Source: an uncultured Clostridia bacterium (GTDB taxonomy: Bacteria > Bacillota > Clostridia > Christensenellales > Borkfalkiaceae). Taken from it: a DNA stretch of 64,000 nucleotides. Under the pieces are notes generated by a model, which was not told the DNA's origin, made no database searches, and worked only from the letters and a program-made list of their open reading frames with translations. Numbering within the stretch: position 1 is the stretch's first letter; each line of letters begins with the position of its first letter. Positions 41,424-50,600 of the stretch are shown piece by piece. Made by a program: the position numbers and the translations under genes. The stretch lies in contig CALVLH010000004.1 in assembly GCA_944336975.1 (NCBI GenBank), positions 50,846 through 114,845 on the forward strand. The letters run 5' to 3'.

Positions 41424-41892
41424 ATTTTACATCGATTCGGAGGATCTTTCCGAAGAGGAGCGGCAGAAACTTTCCGATGCGCTCCGCGGGAGCGCGGAAG
41501 GGGACGTGCCGCTCGCGCTGGAAGTGCTCATCGCGGACGAAGAGGAGATCCGCCGCCTCAACCGCGAACAGCGGGGCATCGACAAGGTGACGGACGTGCT
41601 GAGTTTTCCCTCCATGGAGGACATCCGCGGCGAAGAACTTCTGTGCGAAGAGCACGGGGACGAGCTGGACGAAGAGGGCAGGCTGTTTGTGGGCAGCGTG
41701 GTCATCTGCGAAAAGCGGGCGCGGGAGCAGGCGGAAGAATACGGGCATCCGTATGAACGGGAGCTCTACTATCTCGCCGTACACGGGGCGATGCACTGCC
41801 TCGGATACGATCACATGACGGACGGCGACAAGGCGCAGATGCGGAAAAAGGAAGAAGCCGCGCTGCGGAACATCAATCTGGAGAGAAAGTGA
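41413..41892 (+). CDS. ybeY: Endoribonuclease YbeY
   Basis: The 159-residue zinc RNase processes 16S rRNA and takes part in ribosome quality control. The metal motif H-G-A-M-H-C-L-G-Y-D-H (H-x3-H-x5-H) is near residue 116, and the upstream T-D-V-L-S-F-P block is near residue 60. It overlaps the HD gene and precedes era by one base, as in other Bacillota. Confidence 0.95.
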   Translation: MKSEFYIDSEDLSEEERQKLSDALRGSAEGDVPLALEVLIADEEEIRRLNREQRGIDKVTDVLSFPSMEDIRGEELLCEEHGDELDEEGRLFVGSVVICEKRAREQAEEYGHPYERELYYLAVHGAMHCLGYDHMTDGDKAQMRKKEEAALRNINLERK

Positions 41893-41893
41893 C

Positions 41894-42781
41894 ATGAGAA
41901 GCGGATATGTGGCGGTCATCGGAAAGGCGAACGCGGGGAAGAGCACCCTCATCAACGTGCTGGTGGGCGAAAAGGTCGCCATCGTTTCCCCCAAACCGCA
42001 GACGACGCGCGACCGCATCCTCGGCGTGCTCACGCGCGAGGACAGGCAGATCGTGTTCGTGGATACGCCCGGCATCTACCGCGCCCGCAACGCGCTCACC
42101 GACCTGATGATGCGCACGACGGAAAATTCCGCCAAGGACGTGGACGTCATTTTGTATGTCCACGACGGGCACAACGGCATCGCGCCCGACGACGCGGAAC
42201 TCATGAAAAAATACCGCGCGCTCGGGCTGCCCATGCTCGTGGCGTATACGAAGATCGACATCATGCCCGCGGAGAAGATCCCCGACGACATGAAGATCCT
42301 CTATGAAGCGGGCGTGGACGCGGACGTGTACCCCGTGTCTGCGCGCAAGGGTAAGAACCTGCGCCGCCTTGAAGACGCGCTCTGCGCACTCCTTCCCGAG
42401 GGAGAGAAGGTATTCGAACAGGAGATCGTCTCCGACCGCAGCGAGAAGTTCATGATCGCGGAGATCATGCGCGAGAAGATCCTGCTCAAATACGACAAGG
42501 AGATTCCGCACGGGGTGGCGATCGTCGTCAATACCTTCCGCCGCCGCGACGACGGCGTATACGAGGTCAATCTCGACATCGTATGCGAGAAGAAGAACCA
42601 TAAGGCGATCCTCATCGGCAAGCAGGGGCAGGCGCTCAAAGAGACGGCGTCCTTCGCCCGTCAGGATATGGAAAAATTCCTCGGGGCGAAAGTGTTCCTG
42701 ACGACTTACGTCAAAGTACGCGAGGATTGGCGCGATCGGGAAGGGCTGATGCGCGAGTTCGGCTACCGCGACGAGGAATAA
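41894..42781 (+). CDS. era: GTPase Era
   Basis: The 295-residue GTPase assists 30S assembly by binding the 3' end of 16S rRNA. G1 G-K-A-N-A-G-K-S-T (residues 9-17), G3 D-T-P-G-I, G4 T-K-I-D, then a KH domain (about 200-280) with I-G-K-Q-G-Q-A-L-K. G1 has A-N-A-G-K where N-V-G-K is more common. Length is normal. Confidence 0.96.
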   Translation: MRSGYVAVIGKANAGKSTLINVLVGEKVAIVSPKPQTTRDRILGVLTREDRQIVFVDTPGIYRARNALTDLMMRTTENSAKDVDVILYVHDGHNGIAPDDAELMKKYRALGLPMLVAYTKIDIMPAEKIPDDMKILYEAGVDADVYPVSARKGKNLRRLEDALCALLPEGEKVFEQEIVSDRSEKFMIAEIMREKILLKYDKEIPHGVAIVVNTFRRRDDGVYEVNLDIVCEKKNHKAILIGKQGQALKETASFARQDMEKFLGAKVFLTTYVKVREDWRDREGLMREFGYRDEE

Positions 42782-42818
42782 GCCGCGCGCTTCCGCACAT
42801 ACTGCCTGCGGAGGGGGT

Positions 42819-42911
42819 ATGGAGAAAGGAGCGAAGGAACTTGCCTGGGAAATGTTCGAAAAGACGGGCAAGTTCAGCTATTATATGTTATACAAACAGT
42901 TAAAGGACTGA
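42819..42911 (+). CDS. YqzL-like small protein
   Basis: This 30-residue peptide contains W-E-M-F-E-K-T-G and Y-Y-M-L-Y-K-Q-L-K, matching the YqzL family (W-x-x-F-x-x-T-G-x...Y-L-x-Y-K), which sits between era and recO in many Bacillota. SD GGAGGGGG directly precedes the ATG. The function is unknown. Confidence 0.8.
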   Translation: MEKGAKELAWEMFEKTGKFSYYMLYKQLKD

Positions 42912-42914
42912 GAA

Positions 42915-43631
42915 ATGGAGATCAAGACGGACGCGCTCCTGTTGCGGGCGGTAAATTACGGAGAAAACGACAAGATGGTCACCCTGTTTACCGCCGACCG
43001 CGGCAAGATCGGTGCCGCCGTGAAGGGCGTGAGAAAGGCGACCGCGAAACTGCGCTTCGCCGCTCAGCCCTTTTGTTTTGCGGAGTATGTCCTCGCGGAG
43101 CGGAGCGGGCGCTATACGGTCACGTCTGCGGCCCTCTACGACGGGTTCTATCCCCTGCGCGAGGACATCGGCGCATATTACGCGGCGACCGCCGTGTGCG
43201 AGGCGTGCGACGCGCTCATGTACGAGGGCATGGTCAACGGGGGACTGTTCGTTTCCGCCGTCACCGCGCTCAAAGAAATGTGCGGAGGGGAGACGTCCGC
43301 CGCGCTCATCCGCTTCCTCGTGCGCGCCCTGTCGCTCGCGGGTTATCCCGTCAGCGCGGAAGAGACGTGTCCCGCCTGCGGGGCGCCGCTCGGCGGAAGG
43401 ATGCGCTTCGATTTTTCCAGCGGTTCCTTTTTCTGCGACGGATGCGGCGTGGGCGAGCCCGCGAGCGAGAGTACCTATCAGACCGTCCGTTTCGCGCTCG
43501 GCGCGGAATGCAAGGGGAGTTTTCTGGGCGCGGACGGCGAGAAACGCGCCCTGCGCCTTTTGGGTGCCTACTATTCGGTCAAGACGGAAAACTCCCTGCC
43601 CGCCCTCGGCGAATATATCCGCATGATTTGA
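42915..43631 (+). CDS. recO: DNA repair protein RecO
   Basis: The 238-residue mediator loads RecA onto SSB-coated ssDNA with RecR. An N-terminal OB-fold (L-L-L-R-A-V-N-Y-G-E-N-D-K) is followed by helices and a zinc finger C-P-A-C-G...C-D-G-C-G near residues 155-178. It follows yqzL by three bases. A terminator follows at 43670. Confidence 0.93.
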   Translation: MEIKTDALLLRAVNYGENDKMVTLFTADRGKIGAAVKGVRKATAKLRFAAQPFCFAEYVLAERSGRYTVTSAALYDGFYPLREDIGAYYAATAVCEACDALMYEGMVNGGLFVSAVTALKEMCGGETSAALIRFLVRALSLAGYPVSAEETCPACGAPLGGRMRFDFSSGSFFCDGCGVGEPASESTYQTVRFALGAECKGSFLGADGEKRALRLLGAYYSVKTENSLPALGEYIRMI

Positions 43632-43669
43632 CGGCGCAAGGAAATGATACAAATTATCAACAATTTTTC

Positions 43670-43695
43670 TTACCGCTCAGGCGGTAATTTTTTTT
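43670..43695 (+). terminator. Terminator of the yqfC-recO cluster
   Basis: The stem TTACCGC/GCGGTAA (43670-43676 with 43681-43687) with a 4-base loop is followed by eight T. It lies 39 bases after the recO stop. Confidence 0.9.
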
Positions 43696-43701
43696 GTGTT
43701 T

Positions 43702-43743
43702 CTTTACAAATGTCTTGACAGATGTAAAGTATTTCTGTATACT
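43702..43743 (+). promoter_or_regulatory. NiaR-type operator overlapping the nad operon promoter
   Basis: The dyad CTTTACA-N2-TGTC-N2-GACA-N2-TGTAAAG spans 43702-43729 and contains the -35 TTGACA (43715-43720). A 17-base spacer leads to TATACT (43738-43743). A repressor bound here would block RNA polymerase. The downstream operon encodes the nicotinate-sensing NiaR, the likely binder. Confidence 0.85.
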
Positions 43744-43773
43744 TTTTTCACAAAAGAAAAGAAGGGATACGGA

Positions 43774-44679
43774 ATGCAATCCATTCAGGCGGAAAAACTC
43801 AAAAAAGAGGCGGACGCGCTGATCTTGGCGCATTATTATGTGCCGGGCGAAGTGCAGGACATGGCGGATTACGTCGGCGACAGTTACGCGCTCGCCGTGA
43901 AAGCGGCGCACAGCGACAAGAAGGTCATCGTGTTCTGCGGCGTGTCCTTTATGGGGGAGAGCGCGAAGATCCTCAGCCCCGACAAGACGGTCTATCTCCC
44001 CGAGCGGAACGCGCATTGCGCGATGGCGGAGATGGCGGACGTGCGCGAAGCGGAGCGCATGAAGCGGGAGATCCCCGACCTCGCCGTGGTGACGTACATC
44101 AATTCGGGCGCGGCGCTCAAAGCGGTCTCGGACGTCATCGTCACCAGTTCCAACGCGTTGAAGATCGTGTCCGCTCTGCCGCAGAAGAACGTCTATTTCA
44201 TTCCCGACCGCAACCTCGGCAGATACGTCGCCGAGCACGATGCGTCGGGCAAGAAGTTTTATTTCTGCGAAGGGCATTGTCCCATCCACGCCCGCACGAC
44301 GAAGGAGGACGTGCTCGCGGCGAAGGAGACGCATCCCGAAGCGCTCTTTCTGGTGCATCCCGAGTGCCCCGCGGAAGTGTGCGCGCTTGCCGACTGCGTC
44401 GGCTCGACGGCGGAGATCATCGCCTTTGCGCGGAGATCGCAGAAAAAGCAGTTTATTATCGGCACGGAAGAGGGGGTGCTGCACGCCCTGAAAAAGAGCT
44501 GTCCCGATAAACAATTTTATCCCCTGCGCGAGGGCATGATCTGCGAGGATATGAAGAAGATCACGCCCGAAAAGGTGCTGGCGGCGTTGCGCGGCGAGGT
44601 CGCGCCCGTGGAAGTGGACGAGCGGACGCGCGAAGGCGCGGAACGGGCGTTGAAAAAAATGCTGGAGCTTGCGAAATGA
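43774..44679 (+). CDS. nadA: Quinolinate synthase NadA
   Basis: The 301-residue 4Fe-4S enzyme condenses iminoaspartate with dihydroxyacetone phosphate to quinolinate in NAD biosynthesis. The three cluster cysteines lie in V-F-C-G-V, H-P-E-C-P-A-E-V and G-M-I-C-E-D-M. The start block A-H-Y-Y-V-P-G-E-V-Q is clear. ATG 43774 has GAAGGGA upstream; the frame upstream runs through the promoter. It overlaps nadB by four bases. Confidence 0.96.
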   Translation: MQSIQAEKLKKEADALILAHYYVPGEVQDMADYVGDSYALAVKAAHSDKKVIVFCGVSFMGESAKILSPDKTVYLPERNAHCAMAEMADVREAERMKREIPDLAVVTYINSGAALKAVSDVIVTSSNALKIVSALPQKNVYFIPDRNLGRYVAEHDASGKKFYFCEGHCPIHARTTKEDVLAAKETHPEALFLVHPECPAEVCALADCVGSTAEIIAFARRSQKKQFIIGTEEGVLHALKKSCPDKQFYPLREGMICEDMKKITPEKVLAALRGEVAPVEVDERTREGAERALKKMLELAK

Positions 44680-45983
44680 TGAATACGGAACGATACGATG
44701 TCCTCGTGATCGGCGCGGGGGTGGCGGGACTTAACTGCGCGCTCAACCTGCCGCGCGGCAAGCGCGTGCTCGTCGTGTGCAAGGGGGGGATCCGCGAGAG
44801 CGATTCCTTCCTCGCGCAGGGCGGGATCTGCGTGTTGCGCGACGAGAACGATTTTGACGGATATTTCGAAGATACCATGCGCGCTGGGCATTACGAGAAC
44901 AACCCCGACACGGTGCGCTGCATGATCGAAAATTCGCGCGACACCATCTCCGATCTCGTGGGCATGGGCGTGCGGTTCGCGCGGGAGAACGGCGAGTTCG
45001 TCTACACGCGCGAAGGGGCGCATTCCCGCCCGCGCATCCTCTTCCACGAGGACTGCACGGGGCGCGAGATCACCTCTCACGTTCTCAAAGAGGCGAGAAC
45101 GCGCGAGAATATCGAGATCAGGACGCATACGTCGATGATCGATCTCATCTGCGACGAGGGGAATACCCGCTGTTTCGGTGCGGTCATGCGCGAGGGCGGC
45201 ACGGGCAGGGTCTATGCGGTCACGGCGGACGCGACCGTGCTCGCCACGGGCGGCGTGGGCGGACTGTTCCGCCACAGCACCAACTTCCCGCTCCTCACGG
45301 GCGACGGGCTGGCGGTGTGCCTGAAACACGGCGTCGCGCTCGAACATCCCGACTATGTGCAGATCCATCCCACCACGCTGTATACGGGCAAACCGGGACG
45401 CAAATTCCTCATTTCCGAATCGGTGCGCGGCGAGGGGGCGAAACTGCTCAACGCGAAGGGCGAGCGGTTCGTGGATGAATTGCAGCCGCGCGACGTGGTC
45501 GCGCAGGCGATCTTTGCCGAGATGAAGAAAGAGGGAAGCAAGTGCGTGCGTCTGGATATGCGCACGGTGGACGGCGGCGCGGATACGCTGCGCCGTCACT
45601 TCCCCGGGATCGTGAAAAAGTGCGCGGAAGAGGGATTCGACGTGTTCTCGCGTCCCATCCCCGTCGTGCCCGCGCAACATTATTTTATGGGCGGGATCAA
45701 GAGCGATCTTTTGGGCAGGACGACGATGAAAGATCTTTACGCGGTGGGCGAAACGTGCTGCAACGGCGTGCATGGGAAGAACCGCCTCGCGTCTAATTCC
45801 CTGCTCGAAGCGCTCATCTTCGCCAAGCGCGCCGCGGGCGACATCGCGGAACACGCGGAACGCGCGGACGAAGCGCAGACGCGCGCCGCGCTGAACGCGC
45901 TGAACGAAAACGATTACCGCAAACCCCGCGCGCTCGCGCGCAAATATAAAAAGGCGGTCAGAAGGGAGGTCAGACATGAATAA
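44676..45983 (+). CDS. nadB: L-aspartate oxidase NadB (short form)
   Basis: The 435-residue flavoprotein oxidises aspartate to iminoaspartate, the substrate of NadA. Seen: FAD motif G-A-G-V-A-G-L, S-D-S-F-L-A-Q-G-G-I, H-P-T-T-L-Y near residue 230, and E-S-V-R-G-E-G. The common form is about 530 residues with a C-terminal helical domain; this one lacks most of it, as is usual in Clostridia. It overlaps nadC by eight bases. Confidence 0.94.
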   Translation: MMNTERYDVLVIGAGVAGLNCALNLPRGKRVLVVCKGGIRESDSFLAQGGICVLRDENDFDGYFEDTMRAGHYENNPDTVRCMIENSRDTISDLVGMGVRFARENGEFVYTREGAHSRPRILFHEDCTGREITSHVLKEARTRENIEIRTHTSMIDLICDEGNTRCFGAVMREGGTGRVYAVTADATVLATGGVGGLFRHSTNFPLLTGDGLAVCLKHGVALEHPDYVQIHPTTLYTGKPGRKFLISESVRGEGAKLLNAKGERFVDELQPRDVVAQAIFAEMKKEGSKCVRLDMRTVDGGADTLRRHFPGIVKKCAEEGFDVFSRPIPVVPAQHYFMGGIKSDLLGRTTMKDLYAVGETCCNGVHGKNRLASNSLLEALIFAKRAAGDIAEHAERADEAQTRAALNALNENDYRKPRALARKYKKAVRREVRHE

Positions 45984-46833
45984 TCCGATCACGCAGAAAC
46001 TTCACTGGGACGAGGCGATCTTATCCGCTCTGCGGGAAGACATCAGCTGGGAGGACGTCTCCACCAACGCGGTGATGCCCGTCGCGAAGCGCGGCAGGGC
46101 AGAACTTCTGTGCAAACAGGACGGCGTGATCGCGGGACTTCCCGTCTTTGCGCGCGTCTTTGAACTGCTCGACGAAAGCGCGGAGATCGTCTTTCATACC
46201 GAGGAAGGCGCGGAGGTGAAGAACGGACAGCTCCTCGCGGAGGTGTACGGGGACATCCGCGCGCTCCTCTCGGGTGAGCGCACCGCCCTCAACTACTTGC
46301 AGCGGATGAGCGGCATCGCGACGTATACCCGCGCGACGGCGAAACTTCTGGAAGGAAGCCGGACGAAACTGCTCGACACGCGCAAGACGACGCCCAATAT
46401 GCGCATTTTCGAAAAATATGCGGTGAAAGTGGGCGGCGGAAACAACCACAGGTACAATCTCTCGGACGGAGTGCTGCTCAAAGACAACCACATCGGCGCG
46501 GCGGGCGGCGTGCGGCAGGCGATCGAGGCGGCGCGGGCGTATGCGCCCTTCGTGCGCAAGATCGAAGTGGAAGTGGAGACGCTCGATCAGCTCCGCGAGG
46601 CTCTGGACGCGGGCGCGGACATCGTCATGCTGGACAACATGAAGGGAGAAACGCTGGCGCAGGCGGTCGCCATGGCGAAAGGGCGCGCGGAGACGGAAGT
46701 CTCGGGCAACGTGACCAAAGAGAACATCGCGCGGCTCGTGTCGCTCGGCGTGGACTATATCTCTTCGGGGGCGCTCACGCACAGCGCGCCCATCCTGGAC
46801 GTATCCTTGAAAAATCTTCGGCCTTTGGAGTGA
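45976..46833 (+). CDS. nadC: Nicotinate-nucleotide pyrophosphorylase NadC
   Basis: The 285-residue enzyme converts quinolinate and PRPP to nicotinate mononucleotide. Seen: the N-L-x-Q-R-M-S-G-I-A-T segment, substrate loop D-T-R-K-T-T-P, G-G-G-N-N-H-R and D-N-M-K near residue 215. Length is normal. It stands three bases before niaR. Confidence 0.96.
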   Translation: MNNPITQKLHWDEAILSALREDISWEDVSTNAVMPVAKRGRAELLCKQDGVIAGLPVFARVFELLDESAEIVFHTEEGAEVKNGQLLAEVYGDIRALLSGERTALNYLQRMSGIATYTRATAKLLEGSRTKLLDTRKTTPNMRIFEKYAVKVGGGNNHRYNLSDGVLLKDNHIGAAGGVRQAIEAARAYAPFVRKIEVEVETLDQLREALDAGADIVMLDNMKGETLAQAVAMAKGRAETEVSGNVTKENIARLVSLGVDYISSGALTHSAPILDVSLKNLRPLE

Positions 46834-46836
46834 GAC

Positions 46837-47346
46837 ATGAACGGGAAGCAGAGAAGAGAAGCGCTTTCGGAGCAGATCAGGACGGCGCGGGCGGCGGTCA
46901 CGGCGGCGGAACTTGCGGAAAAGTTCGGCGTATCCCGTCAGGTGATCGTGCAGGACATCGCGCTCCTGCGCGCGGCGGGCTGTCCCCTCGTTTCCACCAA
47001 CCGCGGCTATCTGTGGGCGGTGGAGCGGCGCACGGAGCGGGTGTTCAAGGTCCTGCATACGGACGAGGAGACGGAGGACGAACTCAATCTCATCGTAGAC
47101 GCGGGCGGGCGCGTGGAAGACGTGTTCGTCAATCATCGGATCTACGGCACGCTGTCCGCTCCGCTCGGGATCGAGAACAGGGTGCAGGTGAAGGAATATA
47201 TGCGTTCCATCACGGGCGGCAAGAGCAAGCCGCTCAAGAGCGTAACGGAAGGGTATCACTATCACACGGTGAGCGCACCGAGCGAGGCGGTTCTCGACGA
47301 GATCGGCGAAGGGTTGCGTGCGCGGGGATACCTCATCGAAAAATAA
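46837..47346 (+). CDS. niaR: Nicotinate-responsive repressor NiaR
   Basis: This 169-residue protein has an N-terminal HTH_11 domain (L-A-E-K-F-G-V-S-R-Q-V-I-V-Q-D) and a C-terminal 3H domain with its conserved histidines (V-L-H-T-D-E-E-T; N-H-R-I-Y-G; H-Y-H). NiaR (YrxA) represses NAD genes when bound to nicotinic acid. Lying last in the nadABC operon, it should close a feedback loop through the dyad at 43702. Confidence 0.92.
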   Translation: MNGKQRREALSEQIRTARAAVTAAELAEKFGVSRQVIVQDIALLRAAGCPLVSTNRGYLWAVERRTERVFKVLHTDEETEDELNLIVDAGGRVEDVFVNHRIYGTLSAPLGIENRVQVKEYMRSITGGKSKPLKSVTEGYHYHTVSAPSEAVLDEIGEGLRARGYLIEK

Positions 47347-47534
47347 GCGGAAAGGCATGGCGGCGGAAGATCGCCGAAAAAAGGGCGTATTTTGCCGAAA
47401 CAGTGCAAAAAAGCGCCTTTTTTTCGCAACCGAAGGCGCATAAAATACTTCGCGCCGCGCAAAATAATCATAGAAAAACGGCAATGTTTTATTGACGAAA
47501 GCGTGAAAAGGTTGATTTTTTTCTTCAAAAGCCC

Positions 47535-47563
47535 TTGACACTTTCGTCATTTTGTTGTAAGAT
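47535..47563 (+). promoter_or_regulatory. Promoter for the giant lipoprotein
   Basis: TTGACA (47535-47540), 17-base spacer, TAAGAT (47558-47563). The preceding gap 47350-47530 has A/T-rich blocks with loosely pairing GGGCG/GCGCC repeats but no clean terminator. Confidence 0.75.
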
Positions 47564-47616
47564 TAAAATAGCCATAAAAAGTGGTAGATATTATCATCAT
47601 AGGGGGATCAAAAGAC

Positions 47617-50600
47617 ATGAAGAAGCTTAGAATAGCTTTAACTGTGCTGTTCGCGCTTTGCTGCTCCTTGTTTTTGTTCGCCTGCGGAGGAGGCAATACG
47701 AGCGGTGTCCGCCGCGTCGGCGTAAGCGGCGCGCAGACGTCGTTCAAGGAAGGGGAAGATTTCTCCTCCGAAGGCCTCGTCGTAGAAGTGACGTACAAAG
47801 ACGGAGAAGTCAAAGAGCTTACGGCGGAAGAGTATGAGGTCGACAGTTCCGCTTACAAAAAAGACGTTGCGGGAACTTATACGATCATCGTCACTCCCAA
47901 CGGGCAGACGGATGTCGCGACGCCTGTTACGGGAACGTACGAAGTCACGGTCGACCACGCGTTCGCAAATCAGGACGGCAAGGAAATCTGCTCGGTCTGC
48001 GGCGCAGAGCGCGAGGTCTATACGTTTAACGATACGATCGTCACCACGGCATGGGACGAATTGGCTGCGCTCACGAAGGGCGAGAACAGCGAGTCTCCTG
48101 CGACGGTCGCGGCGGGCGAAGACTATGTCAGCTATGGTCAGCTCTCTATCGGTCAGTCGGCGACGCTCGTCGGCGAGATCACGGCTGTGGATACCGCGGC
48201 ATCGTGGAACACGCCTTTGATCGGTATCAGATCGGGCAGCCAGGGTTATATCACCCGTGAAGACAACTGGATCATCGGCACCTCTCCCAACGGTACGTTC
48301 AAGTGGGATTTCGCGGACGGAGCCGCGAAGAGCGGCGCTCGTCCCGCGGATTCGGCAGACTGGGATGTTTACAACGTCAGCAGCCTGACCTGGACCGCTT
48401 CTCAGATCGCTCCTGCGGCAGGTTCCACGACGGCGTTCACCGTTGTGTTCAACTACCGCGAAGACGGCGTCATGGAAATCCGCCATATCACGCCCGTCGG
48501 TTCCATCATCTATGAAACGAAGGTGCCCGCTTCCACCTATGATCTCGTCGTGTACGGCGAAAAGGTGACGATGCACTTCACCGAGCTCACCATCATCAGA
48601 AATCTGGTCATGGAGAAGTTCGAAATCACGAGTCAGCCGGACAAGGTCGCTTATGCAGAACATAATATGTTCGACCTTACGGGGCTTGAGACCAAGGCTA
48701 CCTATAACAGAAACGTCACGACGCCCATCACGACCTACTCCATCCTTGCGGACATCACCACCAAGGACAAGGAAGGCAAGGACGTCACGACGAGCTACGA
48801 TCTTCGCAAGACGCCTCTGTCCGCGGAGATGAAGAACTTCCGCGTCGAATTCGGCGGAGTCAGCATTGTCCTCAACGGCATCACCGTCACCGAATCGCTG
48901 TTCGATAAGGCTAACGGGGATTACGACTTCACGTTCGGCGGCGCAACGTTCTTCGGCGACGACGCCGTTTACTCCTACGACGTCAATGCGGACAAGGAGA
49001 TCACGATCTCCGTTACGGGCAAGGCAAACGCTCTGACCGCAGAACAGAAGACGGCGCTTGGTACGACCAAGGCTTACTACATCGCATTCAAACTTGAAAA
49101 TGCGAAGGATACGGCGATCGCGACGGCGGTTAGCAGCCTTGCTGACGCGAAAGTTACGGTCGACGGAAAAGACGTCAACGTCATCGTTCCCGTCGACGAC
49201 AAGACCGCAGACTTCACGGTCACGGCAAAGGACGCGGCGGATAAAGCTCTTGCGGAAGTCAACATCGACGTTTCGGGGCTTGCAATTCCCGAAGTGGCGT
49301 CCGTCCAGAGCGGCGAAGCATTCGTCGACGAGGGTGGCACGTTCACCATTACCTTCACGGGCGCGATCCCTGCGAAGGACGTCGCGAGAATCCGTGTCGG
49401 TACGATGGGCTACAAGATCAGTGACATCGAAGAAGGAATTACGGACGGAAAATACAAGGGGACCGGTCTTGTCGAGATCACCGGACTTACCTATGGCGAA
49501 GACGAAGTCGTCGTTACGCTCACGATGTCCGCGCCCGACCTTACCAAGACGAGCAACAACTATATCGGCGAATACAACATCCAGCTTGACAACGACGGAA
49601 CGATCGTCGCGGAAGAGACGGTCAGAATGACCTTCGAGATGGCGGATGCGGCGGCGAACGGCTACATCGCAGTTCCCGGCACGAACGCTTATATCAAGGT
49701 CAACGGAACGCAGTTCATCGTTGTATCCCTTGCGAAGACGAGCGATCTGCAGACGAGCAACATCGTTACCGATCTGTTCGTTAACTTCCAGAACGACACC
49801 GCGGCGACGACGGAAGTCGGTTTCGGCGCAGTGCTCAGCGGCACGCAGTATGTCGCAGGCAAGACTGCGTTCAATGCGCTCATGAACTCCAACACCACGA
49901 GATACACGATCGTCACGATCGGCACGTTTAACGACGCGACCGACCGCGACCATGGCGTTCTCACGGCAGTCAAGGCAGACCTCACGGCGCTCGGACTCAG
50001 AGCGACCGAAGCGACCGAAACGCAGGCGTTCGGGTTCGAAGTTGTTTCGGGTAAAGTCAACGGAACGGCAGTCGCGGCTCAGGACGAAGGCAAGAGCTTG
50101 TTCTTCGTCGTCGGCGCGGACGACGCGATCGAGATGAAGCAGGTCAATAATTCCGATTATACGCAGACCACGCTTCAGCCTCTCAGCTGCGTCACGGACG
50201 AAGTCAAGGCGTATAAGTACACCATCGCACAGGGCAACGACTTCTACTTCGGTCGTACTATCAAGGAAGCGACCGGTTCGCATACTTGGGTTGCTGGCGA
50301 AAAGGGCGATACCTGTTCCGAATGCGGCTCCTTCAAGTCCACCGGAAAGGCAAACAACACGCAGGTTGCGGCGATCGAAGGCGTTGCAGATACCGGTCTT
50401 ACGGTGTTCTTCAATGTCAGCGGTGCGACGGGCGACTGGGCTTCCCCTGTCATCAATAACAGCGGACTCCTGATCACGCTTCCCAACCTCGATCCTTACA
50501 ACAATACGACCAACGGGCTCTTCCCGACGGGCGGCAACAAGTTCCCCGCAGCGGAGAACCTGTTCAACGGCGGTACATGGGATTCGTTCCTCAACAGAGA

